A stretch of DNA of 64,000 bases from Streptomyces sp. YPW6. GTDB taxonomy: Bacteria > Actinomycetota > Actinomycetes > Streptomycetales > Streptomycetaceae. Each line of letters starts with the position of its first letter. Positions within the stretch are counted from its first letter, which is position 1. The DNA lies in contig NZ_CP076457.1 in assembly GCF_018866325.1 (NCBI RefSeq), positions 5,615,001-5,679,000 on the forward strand, given 5' to 3'. The position numbers and the translations under genes were made by a program. Positions 1 through 8,809 of this stretch are shown in pieces. The notes beneath the pieces were generated by a model. It did not search any database, was not told where the DNA came from, and saw only the letters and a list, made by a program, of their open reading frames with translations.

Positions 1-31
1 GACGCCCGCGACCCGCAGCCGTGAGCGCGTT

Positions 32-1621
32 CTAGGTGACGATCGAGCGCGCGATCCCCAGCTCCACCAGGTCCTGCGGCCTCAGCCGCAGCTGGTCGGC
101 GGTGGCGCCCGTCTCCTCCGTGGGCCGCTTGAGGATCGCCGCCGCCAACTCCGGGGCGATGACGGAGAAGTAGCTGTCCACCGTGACATGGGTGTGGTCC
201 GGTGCCGCGAGCGCCAGTGCCCCGCCCGAGCCGCCCTCGCCGATCACCAGCGTCGTCACCGGGACCCGGGCCGCCGCGATCGCCGCGAAGGTGTCCGCGA
301 TGGCCGCGCCCGCGCCCGCCCGTTCCGCCTCGGCGTCGTTGGCCGCGCCCGGGGTGTCGACCAGGGTCAGGACGGGGAGGCCGAGCCGGTCCGCCAGCCG
401 GATCGTCCGGGCCGCCGCCCGGTAACCGGCCGGGCGTGTCGGGGTCCCGCACTGGGCGACGTACGCCACGGGCTGCCCGTCCGCGCGCAGGCCGAGGCCG
501 CAGAGCAGCCCGGGGTCCGTGGCGCCGGAGCGGTCCCCGTGGAGGGGGAGCCGTACGGCGAAGTAGTCGGCCAGGTACGCCTCCGCGCGCGGCCGTCGCG
601 GATCGCGAGCCCGCTCCACCGCCTCCCGCCCGGTCTCCGGGAGCCGAGCCGCTCGGTTTCCATCGGCCGTCGGCGCCGTGCGGGCTCCCGGCGCCGTGCC
701 GGCTCCCGGCCTCGTACCGGCCGCCGCCTCCGTTCCGGTCCCGGGGCTCGTTCCGGTCCCGGGGGCAGTGCCGGTCCCCGGGACCATGCCGACCCCCGGG
801 TCCGTTCCGGTCTCCGGGTCCGTGCCGGTCCCCGGGGCTGTGCCGGCCGCCGGTTCGACACCGGCCCCTGCCCCGGCCTTCGCCCCCGCCCCCGGCAGCG
901 CGCGCGGCACCGGCGCTGCGGGCAGGTCGTCGTGCGGCCCCAGCGCGCGCAGCCAGTGCGTCACCGTGCGGGCCAGCTCACCTGCCGGGACCACCGCGTC
1001 CACCTGGCCCGCCGCCAACTGGCCCTCGGCGCTGTACGCGTACGGGTCGGCGTCCGGCGGCCGTACCCGGGAACCGGCGAAGCCCACCTGCGCGCCCGGC
1101 AGCGCCAGCACCACGTCCGCGCCCGCCCCCACCGTGGCCCAGCCGCCGCCGGTCGTGGGGTCGCGGACCACCGCGATCTGCGGGAGCCCGGCCGCGCGCA
1201 GCCGGGTGGACGCGGCCGCCACCCGTTGGAGCTGGGTGAGCGCGACCATGCCCTCCTGCATCCGGCTGCCGCCCGTGGCGACCAGGGCGACCAGCGGGAG
1301 GCGGCGGGTCAGCGCCAACGCGTACGCGGCCGCCAGCCGGTCCCCGGTCCGGCAGCCCAACGAGCCTCCCAGGAAGCCGAATTCGAAGGAGAGCAGGACG
1401 CACGCGCGGTCTCCGACGACCCCGGTGCCGTAGAGCACGGACTCTTCCTCGCCGGTCCGGGCCGAGGCACGTTCCCGTGCCGCGTCGTATCCCGCCCAGC
1501 CGAGCGGACCGTCCGGCGGCAGGGGGTGCGGCGGCGGGCGGTGCTCGGTGAAGCCCGCCGCGCCGGTGAGCAGGGTGATCGCCTCCCGGGCCGTCGCGCG
1601 GGCGGGGTTCTCGTCAGGCAC
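32..1621 (-). CDS. Fused AccD/AccA-like carboxyltransferase
   Basis: 529 aa, GTG start. Both halves have the crotonase-like fold of carboxyltransferases: an AccD-like half (about residues 40-230, with GGSRMQEGM and FAGSRV) and an AccA-like half (about 345-525, with VDTPGA and GEGGSGGALA, the oxyanion-hole glycines). They are normally separate subunits or a beta-type fusion that moves a carboxyl group from biotin to an acyl-CoA. The same fold serves malonate decarboxylase MdcD/MdcE. The linker (about 235-340) is a low-complexity Gly/Thr/Pro repeat. The GTG start overlaps the matB stop by 8 bp, so the two are surely co-translated. Pairing with a malonyl-CoA synthetase suggests malonyl-CoA supply or turnover. 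No biotin carrier or biotin carboxylase is nearby, so the reaction direction is an inference. Confidence 0.85.
   Translation of the reverse strand: MPDENPARATAREAITLLTGAAGFTEHRPPPHPLPPDGPLGWAGYDAARERASARTGEEESVLYGTGVVGDRACVLLSFEFGFLGGSLGCRTGDRLAAAYALALTRRLPLVALVATGGSRMQEGMVALTQLQRVAAASTRLRAAGLPQIAVVRDPTTGGGWATVGAGADVVLALPGAQVGFAGSRVRPPDADPYAYSAEGQLAAGQVDAVVPAGELARTVTHWLRALGPHDDLPAAPVPRALPGAGAKAGAGAGVEPAAGTAPGTGTDPETGTDPGVGMVPGTGTAPGTGTSPGTGTEAAAGTRPGAGTAPGARTAPTADGNRAARLPETGREAVERARDPRRPRAEAYLADYFAVRLPLHGDRSGATDPGLLCGLGLRADGQPVAYVAQCGTPTRPAGYRAAARTIRLADRLGLPVLTLVDTPGAANDAEAERAGAGAAIADTFAAIAAARVPVTTLVIGEGGSGGALALAAPDHTHVTVDSYFSVIAPELAAAILKRPTEETGATADQLRLRPQDLVELGIARSIVT
680..905. repeat. In-frame minisatellite in carboxyltransferase linker
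   Basis: Degenerate short tandem units (about 12-18 bp, core GGTCCCCGGG or GTTCCGGTC) encode a run of GTGTxPGTGT-type residues between the two catalytic halves. The units are whole-codon multiples, so the frame stays open. It probably acts as a flexible linker, and its length is likely to vary between strains. Confidence 0.75.
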
Positions 1622-3089
1622 GGAGCGACCTCTTCATGATCTTGCCCAGGTCGTTGCGGGGCAGCGTGTCCAGGTAGCGCACGGTGCGCGGGCGCTTGTG
1701 CGGAGCCAGTTGGGCCGCCACCCGGTCCGCCAGCTCTTCGGCTGACGGCGGAGAGCCGGGGTCCGTCGCGACCACCCAGGCCACGACCCGCTCGCCGAGG
1801 TCCGGATCGGCCTCACCCGTCACCGCCACCTCCCGGACTCCGGGGTGCGCGAGGAGGACGTTCTCGATCTCGCCCGCGCCGATCTTGTAGCCGCCGCTCT
1901 TGATGAGGTCGGTGGCCTTGCGCCCGACGATGGTGACGTACCCGTCCGTGCCCACCGTGCCCACGTCCCCCGTACGGAACCAGCCGTCCGGCGTGTGCGC
2001 GGCGGCGGTGGCGTCGGGCCGGTTCAGATAGCCGGTGAACAGGTTCGGTCCGCGCACCTGGATCTCGCCGATCGCCCCGGGCTCGTCGAGCACCGCACCG
2101 TCGTCCTCCGCCAGGCGCAGCTCCACTCCGGCGAGCGGCGGCCCCACCGTGCCGGGGCGCGGTACGCCGTCCGCCCGGATTCCCGTGTTCATCAGGGTCT
2201 CCGTCATGCCGTACCGCTCGATCACCCGCCGCCCCGTCGCCGCCTCGATGCGCTCGTGGTCGTGCACGGGCAGCGCCGCCGAGCCGGAGACCAGGAGCCG
2301 TGCCCCGCTCAACGCCCTTCTCAGCGACTCGCGTTCGGCGTCGCCTGCCGACCCGTCCAGCACCTCCGCCAGCCGGTGGTACATCGTCGGTACGCCGAAC
2401 AGCATCGTGCCCCCGGACCCCAGCTCCCGGGCCACGCCTCCAGGTGAGAACTTCCCCAGGTGGCGTACGGAGCCGCCGCGCCGCAGCGGGCCGAGGACGC
2501 CCAGGATCAGCCCGTGGACGTGGAACAGCGGCAGCGCGTGGACCAGCACGTCGTCACCGGTCCACCCCCAGGCGTCCTCCAGTGCGTCCAGGGACGCGGC
2601 GAGGGCCCGGCGGGGCAGGACGGCGCCCTTGGGCGGGCCGGTGGTGCCGGAGGTGTAGACGATCAGGGCCGGGGCCTCGGCGTCGGCCTCGTCCGGCCCG
2701 TATCCCTCCGGGGCCTCGTACGCCGTCCGCGCGTCCACCGTCACCCGGCGCAGCTTCTCCAGGGCCGGGGGCAGTTCGTCGTCCGGGCCCGCCAGCACGG
2801 CCGTGGGCTCGCTGTCCCCCAGGATGTGCGTCAACTCGCGTTCGCCCGTACGGGGGTTCAGCGGCACCGCCGGCACCCCGGCCCGCAGCGCCGCCACCAC
2901 CGCGATCACCGTCTCCGGTGTCGGGGTGGCCCAGACGGCGACCCGGCCCGCGTCCGCGATCCGGGCGGCGAGGGAGTCGGCTGCCCCGGCGAGCAGGCCG
3001 TAGGTCAGGGAGAGGTCACCGAAGCGGACGGCCTCCCGGGAGGCCGCCGGGCCGGTGGGGGACTGGAGCGCGGGAAGGAGGAGGGTCAC
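1614..3089 (-). CDS. matB: Malonyl-CoA synthetase (MatB-type acyl-CoA ligase)
   Basis: 491 aa from the GTG at 3089. An upstream ATG at 3155 would add 22 residues that do not look like the family N-terminus. The protein is an ANL-superfamily adenylating ligase: P-loop YTSGTTGPPKG, ERYGMTETLMNT, RTGDVG, GRKATDLIKSGGYKIGAGEIE and a C-terminal GKIMKRSL with the catalytic lysine. The sequence closely matches what I remember of S. coelicolor MatB, including the RVLVSGSAAL-like and KSGGYKIGAGEIE blocks. The expected reaction is malonate (or methylmalonate) plus ATP and CoA to malonyl-CoA. The C-terminus is coupled to the downstream carboxyltransferase by an 8-bp overlap. Malonyl-CoA made here could feed the FAS II genes at 19-23 kb or polyketide synthesis. 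Confidence 0.9.
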   Translation of the reverse strand: MTLLLPALQSPTGPAASREAVRFGDLSLTYGLLAGAADSLAARIADAGRVAVWATPTPETVIAVVAALRAGVPAVPLNPRTGERELTHILGDSEPTAVLAGPDDELPPALEKLRRVTVDARTAYEAPEGYGPDEADAEAPALIVYTSGTTGPPKGAVLPRRALAASLDALEDAWGWTGDDVLVHALPLFHVHGLILGVLGPLRRGGSVRHLGKFSPGGVARELGSGGTMLFGVPTMYHRLAEVLDGSAGDAERESLRRALSGARLLVSGSAALPVHDHERIEAATGRRVIERYGMTETLMNTGIRADGVPRPGTVGPPLAGVELRLAEDDGAVLDEPGAIGEIQVRGPNLFTGYLNRPDATAAAHTPDGWFRTGDVGTVGTDGYVTIVGRKATDLIKSGGYKIGAGEIENVLLAHPGVREVAVTGEADPDLGERVVAWVVATDPGSPPSAEELADRVAAQLAPHKRPRTVRYLDTLPRNDLGKIMKRSLRA

Positions 3090-3174
3090 GCGGCGAAGCC
3101 TAGGGCTTGGCGGGCGCCCGGCCCTGGATCCTGCCGCCGATGAGGGGAGCATCACGCTGGCCCCGGTCCCACCT

Positions 3175-3445
3175 CGCCTTGGTCCCGCCCCGGCCCGGCC
3201 CCGGCCCCGCCCCGGCTCCGGCTCAGCCCTGCCCCCGGCCCGGCTCAGCCCTGCCCCCGGCCCGGCTCAGCCCTGGTCCCAGCCCTGGCCTCGGCCCCGC
3301 CCCGGCCCCGGTCCCGGCTCCGCCCCGGCCCCACCTCGTCCCGGCTCGGTCCTTGGTTCCGACCCCGGCTTCGGCCACCCTGCCCCCCGCCCCGGCCCCG
3401 ACCTCGGCCCGCCCCCGCCCCCGCCCCGGGCCGGTCGGCCGGAGG
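3175..3445. repeat. Low-complexity pyrimidine-rich block
   Basis: About 270 bp made almost only of CCCCGG, CCGGCC and GGCTCAGCCCTG units. GCCCGGCTCAGCCCTG is repeated three times head to tail near 3215-3275. No credible coding frame lies here. It fills most of the gap between matB and the secreted dehydrogenase. Confidence 0.7.
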
Positions 3446-3537
3446 TGCCGTGCGGAGCCCCCACCGCAATTTTGACACGACCTTGACAAATTAATTTTGC
3501 GTTGCCAGCATGCAAAAAGCCTCCCGGAACGCAGTGT

Positions 3538-3551
3538 TGGAGCGCTCTCCA
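3538..3551. promoter_or_regulatory. LacI-family operator-like palindrome
   Basis: TGGAGCGCTCTCCA has a perfect GAGCGCTC core and near-symmetric flanks. It resembles LacI-family sugar-regulator sites in Streptomyces such as the CebR box TGGGAGCGCTCCCA. Just upstream are two TTGACA-like hexamers (3474-3479 and 3483-3488) in an unusually AT-rich stretch, TTAATTTTGC. The site lies 232 bp before the ATG of the sugar dehydrogenase. A sugar-responsive repressor is an inference; none is encoded nearby. Confidence 0.45.
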
Positions 3552-3782
3552 GGAGAAAGAAGCCGCCTGTGCCCGTGCGCAGGAGCGGTCGCCGCACGTC
3601 GTACGCACGCAACCGCGCACCGCACGGCACGCCCTGCACACCGCACAGCGCACCCCGCACACCTGCACTTCGCGCACGCCCCGCACGTCGTACCGCCCCG
3701 CCGCCGGGACCCGTACGTCGCAAAGCGCGACAGCGCCTTGCCTGACAGACCCCACGTACCGTCAGGAAGGAACCACCCGACC

Positions 3783-6272
3783 ATGTCACCCGCACCCGCA
3801 CGGTGGTCCAGATGCGCCACCGCCCTCGCCGCCCTCCTCGCGGCCACGCTCGCCATTCCCGCCGCCGGCCCGGCCCTCGCCGCCGACCCCGAGGCGCGAG
3901 CCCCACGCATCGCGGCCGACATCCCCGCCGCCGACTACCAGCAGGTCCAACTCGCCCTCGGGGCGGCCGAGCTGGGCGAGGCCATGTCGCTCGCCGTGCT
4001 GCCCGACCGGTCCGTGCTGCACACCGCCCGCGACGGTACGGTCCGGCTGACCGACGCCGCCGGGGCCACGAGGACGGCGGGCAAGCTCGACGTCTACACC
4101 CACGACGAAGAGGGCCTCCAAGGCATCGCCGTCGACCCGGACTTCGCGGCCAACCGCTACGTCTACCTCTACTACTCCCCGCTCCTGGACACTCCGCCCG
4201 GCGACGCCCCCACCACCGGCACGGCCGCCGACTTCGCACCGTGGAAGGGGCACCTCAACCTCTCCCGCTTCGTCCTCAGGGCCGACGGCACGCTCGACCT
4301 CGGCAGCGAGAAGGTCGTCCTGGAGGTCGAGAGCGACCGGGGCCAGTGCTGTCACGTCGGCGGCGACATCGACTTCGACGCCGCCGGGAACCTGTACCTG
4401 ACCACCGGGGACGACACCAACCCCTTCGAGTCGAGCGGCTACGCCCCCATCGACGAACGCACCGACCGCAACCCGCAGTTCGACGCCCAGCGGTCCTCCG
4501 GCAACACGAACGACCTGCGCGGCAAGCTGCTGCGGATCACGCCCACGGCGGACGGCGGCTACACCGTTCCGGCGGGCAACCTCTTCGCGCCCGGCACCGC
4601 GAACACCCGCCCCGAGATCTACGCGATGGGCTTCCGCAACCCGTTCCGGATGTCCGTCGACCAGAGGACCGGAGCCGTCTACATCGGCGACTACGGCCCC
4701 GACGCCGGAACCACCGACCCGAACCGGGGGCCCAGCGGCCAGGTCGAGTTCAACCGCGTCACCCGGCCCGGCAACTTCGGCTGGCCCTACTGCACGGGCA
4801 CCAACACGCCCACGGAGACGTACCGCGAGTACACCTTCCCCAGCGGCCCCTCCGGTGCGACGTACGACTGCGCCTCCGGCCCCGCCAACAACTCCTTCCG
4901 CAACACCGGCCTCGCCACCCTGCCGCCCGCCCAGCCCGCCTGGATCCGGTACGCCGGTGACGCGGGCTCCCCGCCGGAGTTCGGCGGCGGCTCCGAATCC
5001 CCGATGGCCGGACCCGTGTACAACTTCGACCCGGACCTCGACTCCGCCGTGAAGTTCCCCGCCTCCCTCGACGGCCGCTTCTTCGCCACCGAGTACGGTC
5101 GCAAGTGGATCAAGCCGGTCGAGGTCGGGGCCGACGGATCGCCGGGCGCCATCGACACCTTCCCGTGGACCGGCACCCAGGTGATGGACTCCGCCTTCGG
5201 CCCCGACGGCGCGCTCTACGTCCTCGACTACGGAACCGGCGCCGACAACCAGGCCCTGTACCGCATCGAGTACCTCGCGGGCAGCAACCGCTCCCCGGTC
5301 GCCCGTGCCGCCGCCGACAGGACGTCCGGGGCCACCCCCCTCGCCGTCTCCTTCTCCTCTGCGGGCAGCGCCGACCCCGAGGGCGGACACCTCACCTACG
5401 CCTGGGACTTCGGTGACGGAGCCACCTCCACCGACCCGGACCCCAGCCACACCTACACCACCGCCGGGACCTACACCCCGACCCTGACCGTCACCGACCC
5501 CGAAGGGCTCACCGGCTCCGCCAGCCTCGTCGTGACGGCGGGCAACACCGCGCCCACGGTCACCCTGACCACCCCGGCGGACGGCGGCCTCTTCTCCTTC
5601 GGTGACTCCGTCCCCTTCACCGTGACCGTCAGCGACCCCGAGGACGGCGCGGTCGACTGCTCGCAGGTCAAGGTCACCTACCTCCTCGGCCACGACAGCC
5701 ACCGCCACCAGATCACCTCGAAGAACGGCTGCTCCGGCACCATCGACGTCCCCGTCGACGGGGAGCACGACAGCGCCGCTGACATCTACGGGGTCTTCGA
5801 CGCCGAGTACACCGACGCGGGCGGGCTCACCACGCACAGCGACGCGGTCCTCCAGCCCCGCCACCGCCAGGGCGAGCACTTCACCGCGCAGCAGGGCATC
5901 CAGCTCGCCCCGCACGGACCGGCCGAGGGCGGCGCGGCGGTCGGCTACACGGATGACGGCGACTGGGTCTCCTTCAAGCCCTACGCACTGGCCGACGCCA
6001 CCTCCATCACGGCCCGCGTCGCGTCCGGCGGCGCGGGCGGCACCCTGGAGGTACGGGCAGGGTCCCCGACGGGCACCCTGCTCTCCTCCCTGCCCGTCGC
6101 CCCGACCGGCGGCTGGGAGAACTACGTGGACGTCACGGCGGACGTGACCGACGCCCCCGCCGGACCGACCGAGCTGTTCTTCGTCTTCACGGGCCCGACG
6201 GGCCGGGGCAGCCTCTTCGACCTGGACGCCTTCACCTTCACCACCCGGGGAGCGCAGGTGAACGAGCGATGA
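3783..6272 (+). CDS. Secreted PQQ-type sugar dehydrogenase with PKD and CBM6 modules
   Basis: 829 aa from the ATG at 3783, preceded by GGAAGGA about 10 nt upstream. A longer in-frame start exists but adds non-coding-like sequence. Domain order: Sec signal peptide (1-34, ending PALAA), six-bladed glucose/sorbosone dehydrogenase propeller (about 45-495, with GEAMSLAV, LQGIAVDPDF, YAMGFRNPF, FGWPYC, DYGTGA), PKD domain (about 500-585, YAWDFGDG), Ig-like domain (about 586-690) and a C-terminal CBM6-like beta-sandwich (about 697-825, GYTDDGDWV). The family oxidises sugars outside the cell using PQQ. The ATGA overlap with the next gene shows coupled translation. The cofactor and substrate cannot be read from the sequence. 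Confidence 0.88.
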   Translation: MSPAPARWSRCATALAALLAATLAIPAAGPALAADPEARAPRIAADIPAADYQQVQLALGAAELGEAMSLAVLPDRSVLHTARDGTVRLTDAAGATRTAGKLDVYTHDEEGLQGIAVDPDFAANRYVYLYYSPLLDTPPGDAPTTGTAADFAPWKGHLNLSRFVLRADGTLDLGSEKVVLEVESDRGQCCHVGGDIDFDAAGNLYLTTGDDTNPFESSGYAPIDERTDRNPQFDAQRSSGNTNDLRGKLLRITPTADGGYTVPAGNLFAPGTANTRPEIYAMGFRNPFRMSVDQRTGAVYIGDYGPDAGTTDPNRGPSGQVEFNRVTRPGNFGWPYCTGTNTPTETYREYTFPSGPSGATYDCASGPANNSFRNTGLATLPPAQPAWIRYAGDAGSPPEFGGGSESPMAGPVYNFDPDLDSAVKFPASLDGRFFATEYGRKWIKPVEVGADGSPGAIDTFPWTGTQVMDSAFGPDGALYVLDYGTGADNQALYRIEYLAGSNRSPVARAAADRTSGATPLAVSFSSAGSADPEGGHLTYAWDFGDGATSTDPDPSHTYTTAGTYTPTLTVTDPEGLTGSASLVVTAGNTAPTVTLTTPADGGLFSFGDSVPFTVTVSDPEDGAVDCSQVKVTYLLGHDSHRHQITSKNGCSGTIDVPVDGEHDSAADIYGVFDAEYTDAGGLTTHSDAVLQPRHRQGEHFTAQQGIQLAPHGPAEGGAAVGYTDDGDWVSFKPYALADATSITARVASGGAGGTLEVRAGSPTGTLLSSLPVAPTGGWENYVDVTADVTDAPAGPTELFFVFTGPTGRGSLFDLDAFTFTTRGAQVNER

Positions 6273-8437
6273 GACGGTCCCGTACCCGACGGCTCGCCTG
6301 CGCCGCCGCCCTCGCCCTCGGGGCCGCCTTCCTGGGCCCCGGTGTGCCGAGTGCGGCAGCCGCCGACCCCTACCAGGTCCTCGTCTTCTCCAAGACCGCC
6401 GGATTCCGCCACGACTCCATCCCGGCGGGCATCGCCGCCCTCCAACAGCTAGGCGTGGAGCATGACTTCACCGTCACCGCCACCGAGGACGCGACCGCCT
6501 TCACCACGCGGAACCTCGCCGAGTACGAGGCCGTCGTCTTCCTCTCCACCACCGGCGACGTCCTGGACGACACCCAGCAGAGCGCCCTGAAGGGGTACGT
6601 CGACGGGGGCGGCGGATTCGTCGGCGTCCACGCGGCGGCCGACACCGAGTACGACTGGCCGGAGTACGAGGACCTGGTCGGGGCGTGGTTCCGGAGCCAT
6701 CCGGCGATCCAGGAGGCCCGCCTCACCACCGAGGACCACGACCACCCGGCGACCGCGCACCTGGACGACACCTGGACGCGGACCGACGAGTGGTACAACT
6801 ACCGCTCCAACCCCCGCGACAGCGTCCGCGTCCTGCAGTCCCTGGACGAATCCAGCTACAGCGGCGGCGAGATGGGCGGCGACCACCCCATCACCTGGTG
6901 CCACGAAGAGCAGGAGGGCCGCTCCTTCTACACCGGACTCGGCCACACCGCCGAGTCCTTCGCCGACCCGGACTTCCGCCGGCTCCTGCTCGGCGGCGTC
7001 CAGTACGCGGCCGGAGCCGTCGAAGCCGACTGCTCCCCGGGTGACCCAGGACCGGACCCGGGCGGCGACAGCGCGGAGGCGGAGGCGTACACCTCCTCCT
7101 CCGGCGTCCAGACCGCCGCGCACGGACCCGCGAGCGGCGGAGCCACCCTCGGCTACATCGACGACGGCGACTGGGCGGGCTACTCCTCCCTCGACACCGC
7201 CGGGGCCACCGCCTTCACCGCCACCGTCTCGTCGGCCGGCGCGGGCGGCACGATCGAGATCCGCTCCGGCTCCGCCACCGGACCGCTCCTCGGCTCCGTG
7301 GACGTCGCCCCGACCGGCGGCTGGGAGACCTTCACCGAGGTCACCACCACGCTGAGCGCCGGAACGGGCCCGCTCTTCCTGCGGTTCACCGGGGGAGCGG
7401 GCGCCCTGTTCGACGTCGACCGCTTCACCCTGACCCGCGCCCCGGCCACCGAGGACGAGGGCTCGTCCAACGTGCACCTCTTCTACTACCCCTGGTACGG
7501 GACGCCCGAGGGTCCGGGAGGCGGCTGGCGGCACTGGCAGCAGGGCGGCCACACCCCGCCCGACTCCATCGGCGCCGACCTCTACCCGAAGCTCGGCCCG
7601 TACGACTCCGGGGACATCGCCGGAGCGGTCGACCAGCACATGGTGTGGGTCAAACGGTCCGGCGCGGGCGTCATCGTCTACAGCTGGTGGGGACAAGGGG
7701 GGTACGAGGACGGCCTCGCCGCTGACGTGCTGGACGCCGCCGCCCGCCACGGCATCGAGGTCGCCTGGCACATCGAGCCGTACAGCGGCCGCACCGCCGC
7801 GTCCGTCGTCGACGACATCGGACATCTGGAGGAGAGGTTCGGCGACCATCCCGCGTTCTTCCGGGACCCGGCACACGGCGACCGCAACGCCTACTACGTC
7901 TTCGAGAGCCTGAGGATCCAGGACTGGTCGGCACTGGAGGCGGTCAAGGACACCGCCATCGTCCTCGCCCAGACCACCGACACCAGCAAGGTCGACCACT
8001 TCGGGGGGATCTACACCTACGACGGCATCGCCGGAGCCACCGCCCCCGGCTGGAAGAACGCGGGCGACTACGCCCGGGCCAACGGCCTCGTCTGGGCCCC
8101 CTCGGTCGCCCCCGGCTACATCGACGACCGGGCCGTGCCCGGCAACACCACCCCGACCCTGGGCCGCGAGGACGGCGCATCGTACGACCTGGAGTGGAGC
8201 AACGCCCTCGACCCGGCCATCAGCGGTGAGCCCGCCTGGGTCTCCGTCACCTCGTTCAACGAGTGGCACGAGGGCAGCTCCATCGAACCGGCCACCTCCA
8301 CCCCGCCCCCGGGCCACGGGTACGAGACCTTCGAGGGGGCATACGGCACGCGTGGCGAGGCCTCCGAGACGGCCTACCTCGACCGGACCGCGTACTGGGC
8401 CGACCGGTTCGAGCAGCAGCTCCGGCAGCGCGGGTAG
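6269..8437 (+). CDS. Secreted ThuA-CBM6-GH99 fusion protein
   Basis: 722 aa. Signal peptide (1-32), ThuA-like glutamine-amidotransferase fold (about 34-257, with FSKTAGFRHDS, GGGFVGVHAA, HPITW), CBM6-like module (about 268-393, GYIDDGDWAGYSS, matching the module of the upstream protein), then a C-terminal domain (about 400-720) with GH99 endo-alpha-mannosidase signatures: FYYPWYG, SWWGQGGYEDG, WHIEPY with Glu503, and SFNEWHEG with Glu665 and Glu668. In GH99 the two glutamates three residues apart act in catalysis. ThuA domains are linked to disaccharide oxidation or isomerisation pathways. Coupled to a secreted sugar dehydrogenase, this suggests glycan cleavage and oxidation outside the cell. 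The triple fusion is unusual. Confidence 0.85.
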   Translation: MRRSRTRRLACAAALALGAAFLGPGVPSAAAADPYQVLVFSKTAGFRHDSIPAGIAALQQLGVEHDFTVTATEDATAFTTRNLAEYEAVVFLSTTGDVLDDTQQSALKGYVDGGGGFVGVHAAADTEYDWPEYEDLVGAWFRSHPAIQEARLTTEDHDHPATAHLDDTWTRTDEWYNYRSNPRDSVRVLQSLDESSYSGGEMGGDHPITWCHEEQEGRSFYTGLGHTAESFADPDFRRLLLGGVQYAAGAVEADCSPGDPGPDPGGDSAEAEAYTSSSGVQTAAHGPASGGATLGYIDDGDWAGYSSLDTAGATAFTATVSSAGAGGTIEIRSGSATGPLLGSVDVAPTGGWETFTEVTTTLSAGTGPLFLRFTGGAGALFDVDRFTLTRAPATEDEGSSNVHLFYYPWYGTPEGPGGGWRHWQQGGHTPPDSIGADLYPKLGPYDSGDIAGAVDQHMVWVKRSGAGVIVYSWWGQGGYEDGLAADVLDAAARHGIEVAWHIEPYSGRTAASVVDDIGHLEERFGDHPAFFRDPAHGDRNAYYVFESLRIQDWSALEAVKDTAIVLAQTTDTSKVDHFGGIYTYDGIAGATAPGWKNAGDYARANGLVWAPSVAPGYIDDRAVPGNTTPTLGREDGASYDLEWSNALDPAISGEPAWVSVTSFNEWHEGSSIEPATSTPPPGHGYETFEGAYGTRGEASETAYLDRTAYWADRFEQQLRQRG

Positions 8438-8499
8438 GCCTGCCGGACCCACGGACGAACGTCCGCGTTCCGGCGGGAACGCGGGCGTTCTTCTCGGCC

Positions 8500-8705
8500 C
8501 ACGGACGTCATGGGCGCCACGGCTGTCACGCGTGGCACAGGTGCCACGGACGTCACGTATGGCGCGGGTGCCACGGACGTCATGCGTAGCGCGGGCGCCA
8601 CACGTGGCACGGGTACCACGCACGGCGCGGATGTCACGCACGGCGCGGATCTCACGTCGGGCACGGACCTTACGTGGGGCATGGACCTTACGTGGGGCAT
8701 GGCAG
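8500..8705. repeat. Degenerate minisatellite upstream of Lrp gene
   Basis: About 205 bp of units of 18 or 27 bp (multiples of 9) built on GGTGCCACGGACGTCACG. The last units are an exact duplication of GGACCTTACGTGGGGCAT (8667-8702). The block is open in the frame of the downstream regulator, but the regulator has a better start at 8810, so I treat it as non-coding. It is full of ACGT cores and small palindromes. Confidence 0.7.
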
Positions 8706-8809
8706 GGGTTTCCGCGGCGCTCGGGTCTCCGGAGCGTGACGACCGGGCGAGGGCCGGCCCGCTCCCGACTCCCTCAGCCAATATCGTCACAAGCTGGGAC
8801 AATCGCCGT

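Noticed and set aside
188..1639. Long plus-strand open frames opposite the carboxyltransferase gene
   Set aside because: They are antisense shadows: GC-rich codon bias keeps the opposite strand open, and the Arg/Pro-rich product has no domain or ribosome site.
3786..5915. 709-aa minus-strand frame under the sugar dehydrogenase
   Set aside because: Val/Gly/Asp-rich shadow of a clearly coding plus-strand gene.
6449..8641. 730-aa minus-strand frame under the ThuA-GH99 gene
   Set aside because: Shadow frame; the plus strand carries clear domains.
8510..8809. N-terminal extension of the Lrp gene through the repeat block
   Set aside because: The Lrp family begins at MDRLDREIL; the extension is low-complexity repeat with no ribosome site.
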